A stretch of 64,000 nt of DNA. It comes from Granulosicoccus antarcticus IMCC3135 (GTDB taxonomy: Bacteria; Pseudomonadota; Gammaproteobacteria; Granulosicoccales; Granulosicoccaceae). Made by a program: the position numbers and the translations under genes. The stretch is from positions 1,980,501 to 2,044,500 of the forward strand of contig NZ_CP018632.1 of assembly GCF_002215215.1 (NCBI RefSeq), in the 5' to 3' direction. Under the pieces are notes generated by a model. It saw only the letters and a program-made list of their open reading frames with translations. It was not told the DNA's origin and did not search any database. This document shows, one piece after another, positions 46,957 through 56,353 of the stretch. How positions within the stretch are numbered: the first letter of the stretch is position 1; every line of letters begins with the position of its first letter.

Positions 46957-48141
46957 ATGGATGCGTCGAACAAGCCGCTAATTCACGGAGCCTGTCCTGG
47001 CGCACTGCAGCCAATGGCGGCGGCTGATGGATTGATTGTGCGCATTCGCCCGCCGTATGCTCGTTTGAGTCAGCCACAAGCTATCGCGCTAGGCGAACTG
47101 GCACAAGAATACGGGATTGGCCAGATCAGTCTGACATCACGTGCCAATCTTCAAATGCGTGGTATCAGGGCAAGTGAGCACGCAGCGCTGATCAAATCCC
47201 TGATGAAGCTCGACCTTGTTGATGTCAGTATTGATTCTGAGCGACGTCGCAATCTGGTCTTCACCCCATTCTGGATTGATGGAGACGTAAGTCATCAGGT
47301 TGGCGCTCGACTGATACAAGCACTGGATAAGCCGGGTGCGCCAACGTTGCCGGCCAAGTTCGGTTTTGCGGTGGACTGTGGGGCAACGCCAGTGCTAACT
47401 GGAACATCAGCTGACATTCGCATTCAGCATTCAGCTGATGGGGAGCTGATGTGCCTTGCCGATGGTATGGGCTCGGGGGCACGAGTCAGTATTGCTACCG
47501 CTGCCGATACAGCGATGAGGCTGGCTCACTGGTTTCTGGATCATGAAGGTGCGCCGCAAGGCCGCGGTCGCATGGCTTCGTTTCTGGCCAGCGGCGCTAC
47601 GCTACCCGCTGAGTTCCATGAAGTGCTCGCAGCCCCTGGTCTTGCTTGCCGCCCGGAACCTGGAAAGCATGCTCAGGGCTGGCTAGTGGCACCAGAGTTC
47701 GGCCTCCTGAAGAGCGAGGATCTTTACACCCTGGCTCCGCTGGGCAATTTGCGCCTGACACCCTGGCGAATGATCTTGATAGAGGGAGTGGGCGACGGTG
47801 CGGCCGCAGGTGTTGGCTTGCGTGCTGGTGACCCGCGTTTGAATGTCTTTGCCTGCACCGGCGCGCCAGGTTGTGCACAGGCCCATTCATCTACCCTGGG
47901 TATCGCCAGATCGTTGGCTGCGCAGCTTGCCCATGGTGAACGGCTGCATGTTGCAGGCTGCATCAAAGGCTGTGCACACCCGTCATCAGCGGCGATTACG
48001 CTGGTGGCAACAGCGCCTGACGAATACAAGTTGATTCGTAATGGCAAAGCCTGCGATCAGCCAGTGCGCGTTGGTTTGCGCGCAGAACAGATTACCTCCA
48101 CCCCTGAATATCTACTGGATTTCCCTGAAAATGGTGCATAG
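46957..48141 (+). CDS. cobG: Precorrin-3B synthase
   Basis: 394 residues from the ATG at 46957 (GGAG nine bases upstream). It is built like a half of the nitrite/sulfite reductase family: ISLTSRANLQMRGI in the substrate domain, and the cysteine pairs CTGAPGC and CIKGC near residues 310-345 that bind the 4Fe-4S cluster. It uses molecular oxygen to turn precorrin-3A into precorrin-3B, so its presence defines the aerobic route. First gene after the riboswitch. Overlaps cobH by 11 bases. Confidence 0.92.
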   Translation: MDASNKPLIHGACPGALQPMAAADGLIVRIRPPYARLSQPQAIALGELAQEYGIGQISLTSRANLQMRGIRASEHAALIKSLMKLDLVDVSIDSERRRNLVFTPFWIDGDVSHQVGARLIQALDKPGAPTLPAKFGFAVDCGATPVLTGTSADIRIQHSADGELMCLADGMGSGARVSIATAADTAMRLAHWFLDHEGAPQGRGRMASFLASGATLPAEFHEVLAAPGLACRPEPGKHAQGWLVAPEFGLLKSEDLYTLAPLGNLRLTPWRMILIEGVGDGAAAGVGLRAGDPRLNVFACTGAPGCAQAHSSTLGIARSLAAQLAHGERLHVAGCIKGCAHPSSAAITLVATAPDEYKLIRNGKACDQPVRVGLRAEQITSTPEYLLDFPENGA

Positions 48142-48760
48142 TTACCAAACCAATGGCGCTGCCATCTACACGAAGAGCTTCGCCATTATTCGCAGCGAAG
48201 CGCAACTGTCCAGATTCAGTGCGGATGAAGAGCCGGTGGCTGTTCGCATGATTCACGCGGCCGGGCTTGTTGGACTTGAGCGTGATATAGAATTCTCACC
48301 GGGTCTGGTAAACGCTGCACGTGGTGCACTGCAAGCAGGCGCGCCCATACTGTGTGATGCCCGCATGATTTCAGAGGGCATTACCCGTGCTCGCCTACCC
48401 GCGGACAATGCCGTTATCTGCACCTTGCATGATCCGGCCGTACTGGAACTTGCCAGAGTACAATCCAACACACGTTCGGCAGCCGCTCTGGAGCTGTGGC
48501 GAGAGCATCTACAGGGAGCTGTCGTTGCCATCGGTAATGCACCTACTGCGCTATTTCATTTACTGAACATGCTCCAGGATCCAAGCTGCCCTCGGCCTGC
48601 CGCTATCATTGGTTGCCCGGTGGGTTTTGTCGGTGCCGTTGAATCCAAGCTGGCTCTGATGCAGGACTTGCCGGTACCCGCGTTGACCGTACGCGGCAGG
48701 CTCGGTGGCTCTGCCGTCACGGTTGCTGCCGTGAATGCACTGGCAAGCACCGCACAATGA
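48131..48760 (+). CDS. cobH: Precorrin-8X methylmutase
   Basis: 209 residues from the ATG at 48131, giving the family-type start YQTNGAAIYTKSFAIIRSEA. The active-site histidine region AVRMIHAAG and the DARMISEGI segment are present. It moves a methyl group from C11 to C12 to form hydrogenobyrinate. The in-frame extension upstream to 48041 lies inside cobG and is not used. Confidence 0.93.
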   Translation: MVHSYQTNGAAIYTKSFAIIRSEAQLSRFSADEEPVAVRMIHAAGLVGLERDIEFSPGLVNAARGALQAGAPILCDARMISEGITRARLPADNAVICTLHDPAVLELARVQSNTRSAAALELWREHLQGAVVAIGNAPTALFHLLNMLQDPSCPRPAAIIGCPVGFVGAVESKLALMQDLPVPALTVRGRLGGSAVTVAAVNALASTAQ

Positions 48761-49506
48761 AGGCCACAGACACTGCAGGCACAACGCTACGTGGCAAGGT
48801 AACTTGCGTAGGGCTTGGGCCAGGCGATCCTGACTTGATGAGCGTGAAGGCTGACAGGTTGGTGCGTAATGCCAGCCATGTTGCCTACTTTCGCAAGCGC
48901 GGGCGTGCGGGGCAGGCACGCAGCATCGTCGATGGGCTATTGCGTTCAGACGTCACCGAGTTCCCAATGGAATATCCGGTGACGACCGAATTGTGTTTTT
49001 CAGGTGACGATTACAAGCAGCAGCTGGCGGCTTTCTACGAACATTGGACAGCACAGCTATTGTCTTTGTGTGGTGAGACAGATGTGATCGTGCTGTGTGA
49101 AGGCGATCCCTTCTTCTACGGCTCGTTCATGCATCTACACAGTCGTCTGCAGGGCCAGGTGGAGGTGGATATCGTGCCGGGAATCACCGGTATGTCGGGT
49201 TGCTGGACTGCCACGGACATTCCCATCACCTGGGGTGACGATGTACTCACGGTGCTGATGGCAACGCTGAGTGAGGAGGAGCTGACCCGCCGTGCTACTG
49301 GTGATGACGCTCTTGTCATCATGAAGATGGGTCGCAATCTACCTCGCGTTTACCGCGCACTGACTAGCGCAGGGCGGTTGCAGGATGCCTGGCTGGTTGA
49401 GCGCGGCACCATGCCCGGACAACGTGTCCAGCGCTTGCAGGAGGTAGAAGGCACGGTTCCGTACTTCTCCATGGTGCTGGTACATGGCAAGGGAAGGCGT
49501 CCATGA
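48757..49506 (+). CDS. cobI: Precorrin-2 C20-methyltransferase
   Basis: 249 residues. Tetrapyrrole methylase fold with VTCVGLGPGDPDLMSVKADRL at the start, VIVLCEGDPFFYGSF as the second SAM-binding loop and VDIVPGITGM as the third. Adds the C20 methyl to precorrin-2 to give precorrin-3A, the first committed step of this operon. Overlaps cobH and cobJ by four bases each. Confidence 0.95.
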   Translation: MKATDTAGTTLRGKVTCVGLGPGDPDLMSVKADRLVRNASHVAYFRKRGRAGQARSIVDGLLRSDVTEFPMEYPVTTELCFSGDDYKQQLAAFYEHWTAQLLSLCGETDVIVLCEGDPFFYGSFMHLHSRLQGQVEVDIVPGITGMSGCWTATDIPITWGDDVLTVLMATLSEEELTRRATGDDALVIMKMGRNLPRVYRALTSAGRLQDAWLVERGTMPGQRVQRLQEVEGTVPYFSMVLVHGKGRRP

Positions 49507-50240
49507 GCGGCTGGCTAACCGTTGTCGGTCTGGGGCCGGGTGATGATGCAATGACAACGCCGCAGGTCAGTGCCACGTTGCAGGCAGCCACTGATGTGGT
49601 CGGTTACAGCAAATACGTCGAGCGGGTGCCCGAGCGGACAGATTTGACACGCCACGCCAGTGATAATCGTGTTGAACTCGAAAGGGCACAATTTGCACTG
49701 GATCTGGCCGCTGGTGGTTCGCAGGTGGTGATTGTGTCGTCAGGCGATCCAGGGGTATTTGCCATGGCGGCAGCTGTCTTTGAGGCTCTGGAACAAGGTC
49801 CTGAGAACTGGTTGTCGCTCGACATATCCATTCAACCTGGTATCAGTGCATTACTGGCAGCGGCGGCGAGTCTGGGAGCTCCGCTAGGTCATGATTTTTG
49901 TGCCATTAACCTCAGTGACAACCTGAAACCCTGGGCGTTGATTGAGACCCGGTTGCGTCTGGCGGCTCAGGCAGAGTTTGTCATGGCCTTGTACAACCCG
50001 CGCTCGGCTGGCAGGCCTCACCAGTTTGCCAGGGCGCTCGACTTGTTGCGTGAGTGCTGTGGTAACAAGACACTCATCAGTTTTGCACGCGATGTGAGTA
50101 AGCCATCGGAACGGTTGCAGACGATGACACTGGCTGAAGCCAAGCCTGATATGGCTGACATGCGAACGCTGGTGATTGTTGGCAGTGCCTATACGCGACG
50201 TGTCGGACGGTATGTCTACACACCACGTAGCGTTGCATGA
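49503..50240 (+). CDS. cobJ: Precorrin-3B C17-methyltransferase
   Basis: 245 residues. LTVVGLGPGDDAMTTPQV, the VVGYSKYVERV segment typical of CobJ/CbiH, VVIVSSGDPGVFAMA and FVMALYNPRSAGRPHQ are all visible. The enzyme methylates C17 and drives ring contraction to precorrin-4. Its last 25 bases overlap the 3' end of the oppositely oriented cobK. Confidence 0.95.
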   Translation: MSGWLTVVGLGPGDDAMTTPQVSATLQAATDVVGYSKYVERVPERTDLTRHASDNRVELERAQFALDLAAGGSQVVIVSSGDPGVFAMAAAVFEALEQGPENWLSLDISIQPGISALLAAAASLGAPLGHDFCAINLSDNLKPWALIETRLRLAAQAEFVMALYNPRSAGRPHQFARALDLLRECCGNKTLISFARDVSKPSERLQTMTLAEAKPDMADMRTLVIVGSAYTRRVGRYVYTPRSVA

Positions 50241-50977
50241 GCAAGCCAGTCCAGCACCTCATCGACGCTATGGCAACGTGTGCAAGCCTGCTGTATGGGC
50301 CGATTTATCATGACAACCGGCAATTGCAAGTGACGCGCTGCGACCAGCTTGGCAACAGCACCACTACCGCCGGAGTTCTTGCAGACAATGATGTCAATGG
50401 CATGCTCTCGCAGCATTGCCAGATCCTGCTCTACGGTAAAAGGCCCGCGATCGACAACGTAGCTGGCAAATGGAAGAGGCGGAGCCTCTTCTGGTTGATC
50501 GACAAGTCGCAGCAGGTAGTGATGCTGGGCTTGCCGAGTAAAAGCCTTTATATGTTGTTTGCCAATGGCAAGAAATATGTTCGATGCAACTTGAGGCAGG
50601 GCATCGACGGCTGCATCGATATCGCACACGTACTGCCAGTTATCCGCCCCGCCGGCTTGCCAGGCCGCTCGTTCAAAAGAGCACAAATCAACGCCTGTGA
50701 GTGCACAGGCTTGCAAGGCATTGGCGCTGATACCTGCAGCAAAGGGGTGCGTTGCATCAATGACATGGCTGATGTCATGTTGTTGCAGCCAGTCCACCAT
50801 GCCCTCAACGCCTCCAAAGCCACCGATTCGTGTTGGAATGGGTTGCGCTTTCGGCGCTCGCGTCCGTCCGGCATACGAAAACCAGGCATTGATGCCCTGA
50901 TAAGCCATTGCATGCGCCATTGCATGCGCCATATCACTGGCTTCGGTGGTGCCGCCAAGCAGAAGAACGCTTGTCAT
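50216..50977 (-). CDS. cobK: Precorrin-6A reductase, reversed within the operon
   Basis: 253 residues. LLLGGTTEASDMA at the N-terminus, HVIDATHPFAAGISANA, and KNSGGSGAVAKLVAAR near the C-terminus are the CobK/CbiJ motifs. Reduces precorrin-6A to 6B with NADPH. It is encoded on the opposite strand from its neighbours: its 3' end overlaps cobJ by 25 bases, and its ATG shares the bases CATG (50975-50978) with the cobL start. It needs its own promoter, presumably inside cobL. A short repeat near the start encodes MAHAMAHAM. Confidence 0.93.
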   Translation of the reverse strand: MTSVLLLGGTTEASDMAHAMAHAMAYQGINAWFSYAGRTRAPKAQPIPTRIGGFGGVEGMVDWLQQHDISHVIDATHPFAAGISANALQACALTGVDLCSFERAAWQAGGADNWQYVCDIDAAVDALPQVASNIFLAIGKQHIKAFTRQAQHHYLLRLVDQPEEAPPLPFASYVVDRGPFTVEQDLAMLREHAIDIIVCKNSGGSGAVAKLVAARHLQLPVVMINRPIQQACTRCHSVDEVLDWLAHATLRGV

Positions 50978-52163
50978 GGATAAGCCCTGGTTGACTATTG
51001 TTGGTATAGGGGAGGATGGTATATCAGGACTGTCCGCTGCGAGTCGTGATGCTTTGAAGCAGGCAAGCCAGGTTTTTGGTTCGCCACGTCATTTACAACT
51101 GGCCGAGGCAGAGGATCGCGGTTGTGTCTGGCCTTTGCCATTTTCCATACAGGCTGTTCTGGAGCAGAGAGGCAGGCCGGTTGTGGTTCTGGCATCTGGC
51201 AATCCGTTCTGGAATGGAGTCGGTAGCCTGTTGTCTGCCGCCTTGCCTGACGATGAATGGCAGTCATGCTCGTCTCCGTCAAGCTACTCCCTGGCCGCTG
51301 CAAGGCAAGGCTGGGCCATGGAGAGCATCACATGTCTTGGCCTGCATGCAGCGCCCTTTGAGCGTTTGCTACCGGTGCTTTCGCGAGGGGCAAGAATAGT
51401 TTGCCTGTTGCGAGATGGGTCTGCACCTGCGCAGCTGGCACGATGGTTGGCAGAGCAAGGATTTGGTCGTTCCAGATTGAGTGTCATGGAAGCCCTCGGC
51501 GGGCCGCAGGAGCGTATACGGACGGGGTATGCGGATGAATTCAAGGTGTCCGATATTGGTGCACTGGTACTCGTTGCCATAGAGGTGGACGGCGGGCGTG
51601 GATTGCCACGAAGTGCAGGCTTGGCAAACGAGCTGTTCTCCCACGATGGCCAGATAACAAGAAGCGCCGTTCGTGCGTTGACACTGTCAGCGCTAGCGCC
51701 ACGCTGCGGTGAAATGCTCTGGGATATTGGAACAGGGTCGGGCTCGGTGTCGGTGGAATGGTGTTTGACGGCAGACAGAACACAGGCCATTGCGATGGAT
51801 GTTCGATCTGACAGATTGCAAAACGCGGAGAAGAACTGCGCCGCATTTGGTCTGCAGCATCGTATCCGCATCATCGCAGCAACAGCCCCCGATGGACTGA
51901 CTGAATTGCCGCTCCCGGATGCGGTGTTTGTCGGTGGCGGTGCCAGCGAGCACATGCTGGACGCTCTCTGGAAGCTTCTGCCTGAAGGTACACGTCTGGT
52001 TGCCAATGCCGTTACTCTGGAAACCGAAATTCTGCTTGCCCAATGGCATGAACGCGTTGGCGGCAGGCTGATACGCATCGATCTGGCCGAGGCTGGTCCA
52101 CTTGGAGCAGGGCGCGGCTGGCAGTGTGCTCGCCCGATTGTTCAATGGAGTGTCTGCCGGTGA
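50976..52163 (+). CDS. cobL: Precorrin-6B C5,15-methyltransferase (decarboxylating)
   Basis: 395 residues from the ATG at 50976; the frame upstream lies in cobK. The N-terminal half is a CbiE-like tetrapyrrole methylase (WLTIVGIGEDGISGLS) and the C-terminal half a CbiT-like class I methyltransferase with LWDIGTGSGSVSVEW. The fused protein methylates C5 and C15 and decarboxylates the C12 acetate side chain to give precorrin-8X. Its stop overlaps the cobE GTG. Confidence 0.95.
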   Translation: MDKPWLTIVGIGEDGISGLSAASRDALKQASQVFGSPRHLQLAEAEDRGCVWPLPFSIQAVLEQRGRPVVVLASGNPFWNGVGSLLSAALPDDEWQSCSSPSSYSLAAARQGWAMESITCLGLHAAPFERLLPVLSRGARIVCLLRDGSAPAQLARWLAEQGFGRSRLSVMEALGGPQERIRTGYADEFKVSDIGALVLVAIEVDGGRGLPRSAGLANELFSHDGQITRSAVRALTLSALAPRCGEMLWDIGTGSGSVSVEWCLTADRTQAIAMDVRSDRLQNAEKNCAAFGLQHRIRIIAATAPDGLTELPLPDAVFVGGGASEHMLDALWKLLPEGTRLVANAVTLETEILLAQWHERVGGRLIRIDLAEAGPLGAGRGWQCARPIVQWSVCR

Positions 52164-52612
52164 GGGTTGCAGGTCTGGGCTTCAGGCGACAAGTATCACT
52201 GGCATCACTACTGGAAGTCATGTCACGTGTTCAGTTCGAGCATGGCAAGCCGGACGCATTGGCCACGTCAGTATCGAAGTCAGATGCAGGACCTCTGCAA
52301 CTGCTGGCACTGACACTGGGCTTGCCGCTGCTGAGTATCGAACCTGAGCAGCTGGCCCGGCAAGAAACCCATACACAGTCCGCACGGCAACAGGGTTTGT
52401 TTGGAACCGGCTCTCTGGCGGAAGCCGCAGCTTTGGCTGCGGCCGGCCCGGAGGCCTGTCTACTACTGACGCGCATTGTGTCTGCTGACGGAATGGCAAC
52501 AGCGGCATTGGCACTGGCTTCACCATTGAACCAGCAATCCGATAACAGCAACAAGAAAACAACAGGGCATGACTCAGAGAACTCTCAGAAAACCTCTCAG
52601 GAAATCACATAG
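52160..52612 (+). CDS. cobE: CobE/CbiG C-terminal-like cobalamin biosynthesis protein
   Basis: 150 residues from the GTG at 52160 (GTGA overlap with cobL); the family start VRVAGLGFR supports this over the upstream ATGs at 52124 and 52145. It matches the short CobE pattern: LLALTLGLPLLSIEPEQLA, then LFGTGSLAEAAALAAAGPEACLL. CobE is required for B12 synthesis in the aerobic route, perhaps as an intermediate carrier. The last 30 residues are a Ser/Asn/Lys-rich tail of no obvious function. Confidence 0.85.
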   Translation: MRVAGLGFRRQVSLASLLEVMSRVQFEHGKPDALATSVSKSDAGPLQLLALTLGLPLLSIEPEQLARQETHTQSARQQGLFGTGSLAEAAALAAAGPEACLLLTRIVSADGMATAALALASPLNQQSDNSNKKTTGHDSENSQKTSQEIT

Positions 52613-52615
52613 GCT

Positions 52616-53401
52616 ATGACTGTCAATTTCATCGGTGCCGGCCCCGGCGCGGCAGATCTGATTACCGTGCGTGGGCGGGACCTCATCGCAGCCTGTCCAG
52701 TTTGTCTGTACGCCGGCTCACTGATTCCCGAAGCACTGTTGCAGTATTGTCCCGAGGGTGCGCACATTGTCAATACAGCATCACTATCGCTGGATGAAAT
52801 CATGGCTGAGATCAAAAAGGCGCATGAAAACAATCAGGACGTGGCACGGCTGCATTCAGGGGATCTATCTGTCTGGTCAGCAATGGGAGAGCAGATTCGT
52901 CGTTTAAAAGCGCTTGGTATCGAATACAAGGTCACGCCGGGTGTGCCCTCATTTGCCGCCGCTGCCGCAGAATTACAAGCCGAGCTGACCTTGCCCGGTG
53001 TTGCTCAGTCCGTGGTATTGACGCGCACTCAGGGACGAGCCAGTAGTATGTTGCCTACCGAAACGCTGGACAACTTTGCTGCAACCGGTGCCACGCTTGC
53101 TATCCACCTCTCTATTCAGGCCTTGTCAAAGGTGGTGCAACAACTTTTGCCAAGACTAGGGGCTGATTGCCCGATTGTGGTGATATGGCGTGCCAGCTGG
53201 CCCGACCAGCGCATCGTTCGAGCAACGCTTGGCACGATAGAGCAAGCGGTTGGTGAGAACTGCCAGCGTACAGCCCTCATATTGGTGGGCAAGGCCCTGG
53301 ATACCGAGGATTTTTCTGATAGTTGCCTGTACTCCGGCAGCTATGATCGACGTTTTCGACCTGTTGGAACGGCACCCAGATTTCCCACCACGGAGTCTTG
53401 A
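52616..53401 (+). CDS. cobM: Precorrin-4 C11-methyltransferase
   Basis: 261 residues. [44 protein letters not shown] and [17 protein letters not shown] are diagnostic for CobM/CbiF. Methylates C11 to give precorrin-5. Three bases after cobE; its stop overlaps the cobB start (TGATG). Confidence 0.95.
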   Translation: MTVNFIGAGPGAADLITVRGRDLIAACPVCLYAGSLIPEALLQYCPEGAHIVNTASLSLDEIMAEIKKAHENNQDVARLHSGDLSVWSAMGEQIRRLKALGIEYKVTPGVPSFAAAAAELQAELTLPGVAQSVVLTRTQGRASSMLPTETLDNFAATGATLAIHLSIQALSKVVQQLLPRLGADCPIVVIWRASWPDQRIVRATLGTIEQAVGENCQRTALILVGKALDTEDFSDSCLYSGSYDRRFRPVGTAPRFPTTES

Positions 53402-54723
53402 TGAGCATGCCTGCAGGAGTACTGATTTCAGCGCCTGGCTCCGGCGTGGGCAAGACAACACTATGTCTGGGCCTGCTTAGAGCGCTGCGCGATCGGGGCT
53501 TGGCTGTACAGCCCTTCAAATGCGGGCCTGACTATATCGATCCTGGTTTTCATCGTGTGGCGAGCGGTCATGAATCGATGAATCTGGATAGCTGGAGCAT
53601 GCCATCCCATACTATCGAGGCGTTGCTCAATACGGTTGAAGGCAAAGACTTTGTTGTGTGTGAAGGTGCCATGGGCTTGTTTGATGGTGCCGCAAATCGG
53701 GGTGAAAGTGGCACGGGTTCCGCCGCTGATATTGCCGCAATGACGGGCTGGCCAGTCGTTCTGGTGCTGGATGTTTCTTCGCAGGCACAGTCTGCAGTGG
53801 CGGTGGCATTGGGTTTTTCAGCACTGCGTTCAGATGTTCATATCGCAGGCGTTGTGCTTAATCGCGTAGCCAGTTTGAGACACGAAGCATTGATCCGCGA
53901 TGCCATGCAGCAGGCCGGTGTACGCGTGCTGGGTGTGCTGCCACGCAATGCCGACATCCAGTTGCCCGAACGTCACCTTGGGCTGGAACAGTCGAGGGAG
54001 CTGGGTGACAGGGAAGACAGAATGTCGGCGATAGGGAAGTTTGTTGCTGATCATGTGGATCTGGACGCGCTGCTGTCAGTTGCCAGGCCCACGCATCCAG
54101 GTAGCGTCACTGCAGACTGGCCGCAGCCTCCCGGACAACGGATCGCGCTGGCAGACGATGCTGCGTTCTCGTTCATGTATCCGCACCTGCGCAACGCATG
54201 GCAGGCGGCAGGTGCTGAGTTGATACCTTTTTCTCCGTTGGCCAATGAAGCACCCGATGAGCGCGCCGATGTGTGCTGGCTCCCGGGTGGTTATCCAGAG
54301 TTGCATGCAGGAACGCTGGCAGCGGCATCGAAGTTTCGTCAAGGATTGCAAGTTTTTGCCCAGAGTCGACCGGTACATGGTGAATGCGGTGGTTATATGG
54401 CGATGGGAGAGGCATTGATTGATGCCAATGGCGATCGACATGAAATGGCGGGTCTTCTGGGGCTGGTCACATCCTTTGAACGTCGTCGTCTACATCTGGG
54501 CTATCGGTTTTCCCAACTACTGTCGCCCATGCCTGGTCTTGAATCAGGCAGCTGCTTGCGCGGTCATGAGTTTCACTACAGTTCGATCATCGAGCAGCCA
54601 GACGAACCATTGGCACGAGTGCAGGACGCCAGTGGTAAGCAGGTGCCGGAAGCAGGTTCGTGGCGCAACAATGCTAGTGGCAGTTTTTTTCATCTGGTGG
54701 CCAAGGCGGTTAAGCTGACATGA
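53401..54723 (+). CDS. cobB: Hydrogenobyrinate a,c-diamide synthase
   Basis: 440 residues from the ATG at 53401 (GGAG five bases upstream). The N-terminal ATP-binding domain carries GSGVGKTT and FKCGPDYIDPGFH, and the C-terminal class I glutamine amidotransferase domain carries HGECGGYMAMGEAL with the catalytic cysteine. Amidates the a and c side chains using ATP and glutamine. This product is the substrate of the CobN cobalt chelatase, whose probable ATPase partners lie at the left end of the window. Confidence 0.94.
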   Translation: MSMPAGVLISAPGSGVGKTTLCLGLLRALRDRGLAVQPFKCGPDYIDPGFHRVASGHESMNLDSWSMPSHTIEALLNTVEGKDFVVCEGAMGLFDGAANRGESGTGSAADIAAMTGWPVVLVLDVSSQAQSAVAVALGFSALRSDVHIAGVVLNRVASLRHEALIRDAMQQAGVRVLGVLPRNADIQLPERHLGLEQSRELGDREDRMSAIGKFVADHVDLDALLSVARPTHPGSVTADWPQPPGQRIALADDAAFSFMYPHLRNAWQAAGAELIPFSPLANEAPDERADVCWLPGGYPELHAGTLAAASKFRQGLQVFAQSRPVHGECGGYMAMGEALIDANGDRHEMAGLLGLVTSFERRRLHLGYRFSQLLSPMPGLESGSCLRGHEFHYSSIIEQPDEPLARVQDASGKQVPEAGSWRNNASGSFFHLVAKAVKLT

Positions 54724-55490
54724 TTACATTGACTCTGGTAGGGATAGGCACCGGGAATGCAAAGCACTTGACCCTTCAGGCTATAGAGGCGCTCAATCAG
54801 AGCGATCTGATCCTGATTCCCCGAAAAGGGCCTGGCAAGGATGACCTGGCCGAACTACGCCTGGTCATCTGCAATCAGGTCCTGCAACCCGATGGTCCCG
54901 TGATTCATGAGTTTGTCATGCCAGAGCGCGATCCGGCAATTGCTAACTATGAAACAAGAGTGCAAGCCTGGCACTCGCAGACAGCGTTGGTCTGGAGCCA
55001 TGGGATTTCTCAACACCTGGGTAATCGTGGTCGCGTGGCATTTCTGGTCTGGGGCGATCCTTCGCTCTACGACAGTACGCTACGTATTGCTGATCGGCTT
55101 GCCTCGACAATGGCAACACAGGTAGAGATGATTCCCGGGATCACCTCAATACAGACCCTGACCGCAGGTCATGCCATTAGCCTCAATGAATTGGCTGAAC
55201 CATTCATTGTAACGACCGGCCGTCGGTTACGCGAGAACGGATGGCCGGAGGCCGTCAGCACGGTTGTGGTCATGCTCGACAAGGGTGGTGCATTTACCTG
55301 TATTGATCCGGCAGGCGTTGATATCTGGTGGTCGGCCTATGCCGGTATGCCGCAGGAAATAAAGATAGCGGGCCCACTGCAGTCTGTATCCGAACAGATC
55401 GTGCAAACCCGGGCGGTAGCCCGCGAGCGGCACGGCTGGATCATGGATATCTATCTGATGCGACGTAGGTCAGGTACGGCTCTGGCTTGA
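54720..55490 (+). CDS. cobF: Precorrin-6A synthase (deacetylating)
   Basis: 256 residues. LTLVGIGTGNAKHLTLQAIEAL, RVAFLVWGDPSLYDSTLRI and MIPGITSIQTLTAGH identify CobF, which methylates C1 and releases acetate from precorrin-5. It is restricted to the aerobic pathway, in agreement with cobG. Overlaps cobB by ATGA and is the last gene of the operon; no clear terminator follows in the next 80 bases. Confidence 0.93.
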   Translation: MITLTLVGIGTGNAKHLTLQAIEALNQSDLILIPRKGPGKDDLAELRLVICNQVLQPDGPVIHEFVMPERDPAIANYETRVQAWHSQTALVWSHGISQHLGNRGRVAFLVWGDPSLYDSTLRIADRLASTMATQVEMIPGITSIQTLTAGHAISLNELAEPFIVTTGRRLRENGWPEAVSTVVVMLDKGGAFTCIDPAGVDIWWSAYAGMPQEIKIAGPLQSVSEQIVQTRAVARERHGWIMDIYLMRRRSGTALA

Positions 55491-55573
55491 TAAGTCGTTA
55501 TTGAAGGAGTTTAGGGGTAGTGCATGGGTTTTATGCCGGTTCCCGTTTACACTAGCGTCTCTCCAAAAAAGTC

Positions 55574-56353
55574 GTGGAAATCAGCCGCTTGAAAGTCAAT
55601 CGCAACGATCCTTGTCCCTGTGGCAGTGGCAAAAAATACAAAAAGTGCTGCATGCAAACAGCCACAGGCCCGGCGGGACGTGATTTAGTGCGTACTGTTC
55701 GGCATTTGCAGACGTTGATTGAAGACTTTGGCAGGCAGCGCTACGGCGATTCGGCAGCGTTGGCTGCATGGGTAGACTTCAGCCGGTGGGGGCGTTCGGC
55801 AATTGCTCGCGACGAACAAGCCTATCAACCCGCCTTTGTTGCCTGGCGTCTGTTTGCCTGGTTGCCAGATGATGTGGGTTTGGGCGAACAACGCTTCAAG
55901 ACTCCGCCATCCGATCAGGCAATTGCCTATGATTACCTGAAAGCACATCGGGACAGTCTGAGCCAGATGGAAAAGGATGTTATAGAAATCGGCACCAAGT
56001 CGCCTTATAGTTTCTATTCGATTCTCGCTGTGTTATCAAAAAATCGCCTGCAAGTTCAGGACATATATACCGGACAAATACTGATGGTGGAGGATGTAGC
56101 TACTGCGGCTTATTCGCAAGGCGATGTGTTATTTGCTGCGGTGTTGAACATCAATGGCCTATCCGTACTGCTGGGTTGCCTGCCTCAGACTCTTGACTCC
56201 AGTGCGCAGGTGAAGATTGAAGGGCATCGGGAGAAGTGGCGTGCCGAAGAGGGGAAGGCTATCGATCACCGCTTGCTCTACTTGCATGACACCGAGCTGC
56301 GGCGATTCTATTTCATGCTGCTGGAACAGGCACAACGGGCCCAGCTTCACTAG
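55574..56353 (+). CDS. SEC-C zinc-motif protein, function unknown
   Basis: Up to 259 residues. Residues about 10-26 contain [16 protein letters not shown], the SEC-C zinc-binding motif found at the SecA C-terminus and in many small adaptor-like proteins. The remainder has no domain I recognise. The start may be GTG at 55574 or TTG at 55589; neither has a strong ribosome site. The stop codon TAG (56351-56353) lies in the CTAG that flanks the palindromic element, so the native C-terminus may have been changed by that insertion. Confidence 0.75.
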   Translation: MEISRLKVNRNDPCPCGSGKKYKKCCMQTATGPAGRDLVRTVRHLQTLIEDFGRQRYGDSAALAAWVDFSRWGRSAIARDEQAYQPAFVAWRLFAWLPDDVGLGEQRFKTPPSDQAIAYDYLKAHRDSLSQMEKDVIEIGTKSPYSFYSILAVLSKNRLQVQDIYTGQILMVEDVATAAYSQGDVLFAAVLNINGLSVLLGCLPQTLDSSAQVKIEGHREKWRAEEGKAIDHRLLYLHDTELRRFYFMLLEQAQRAQLH

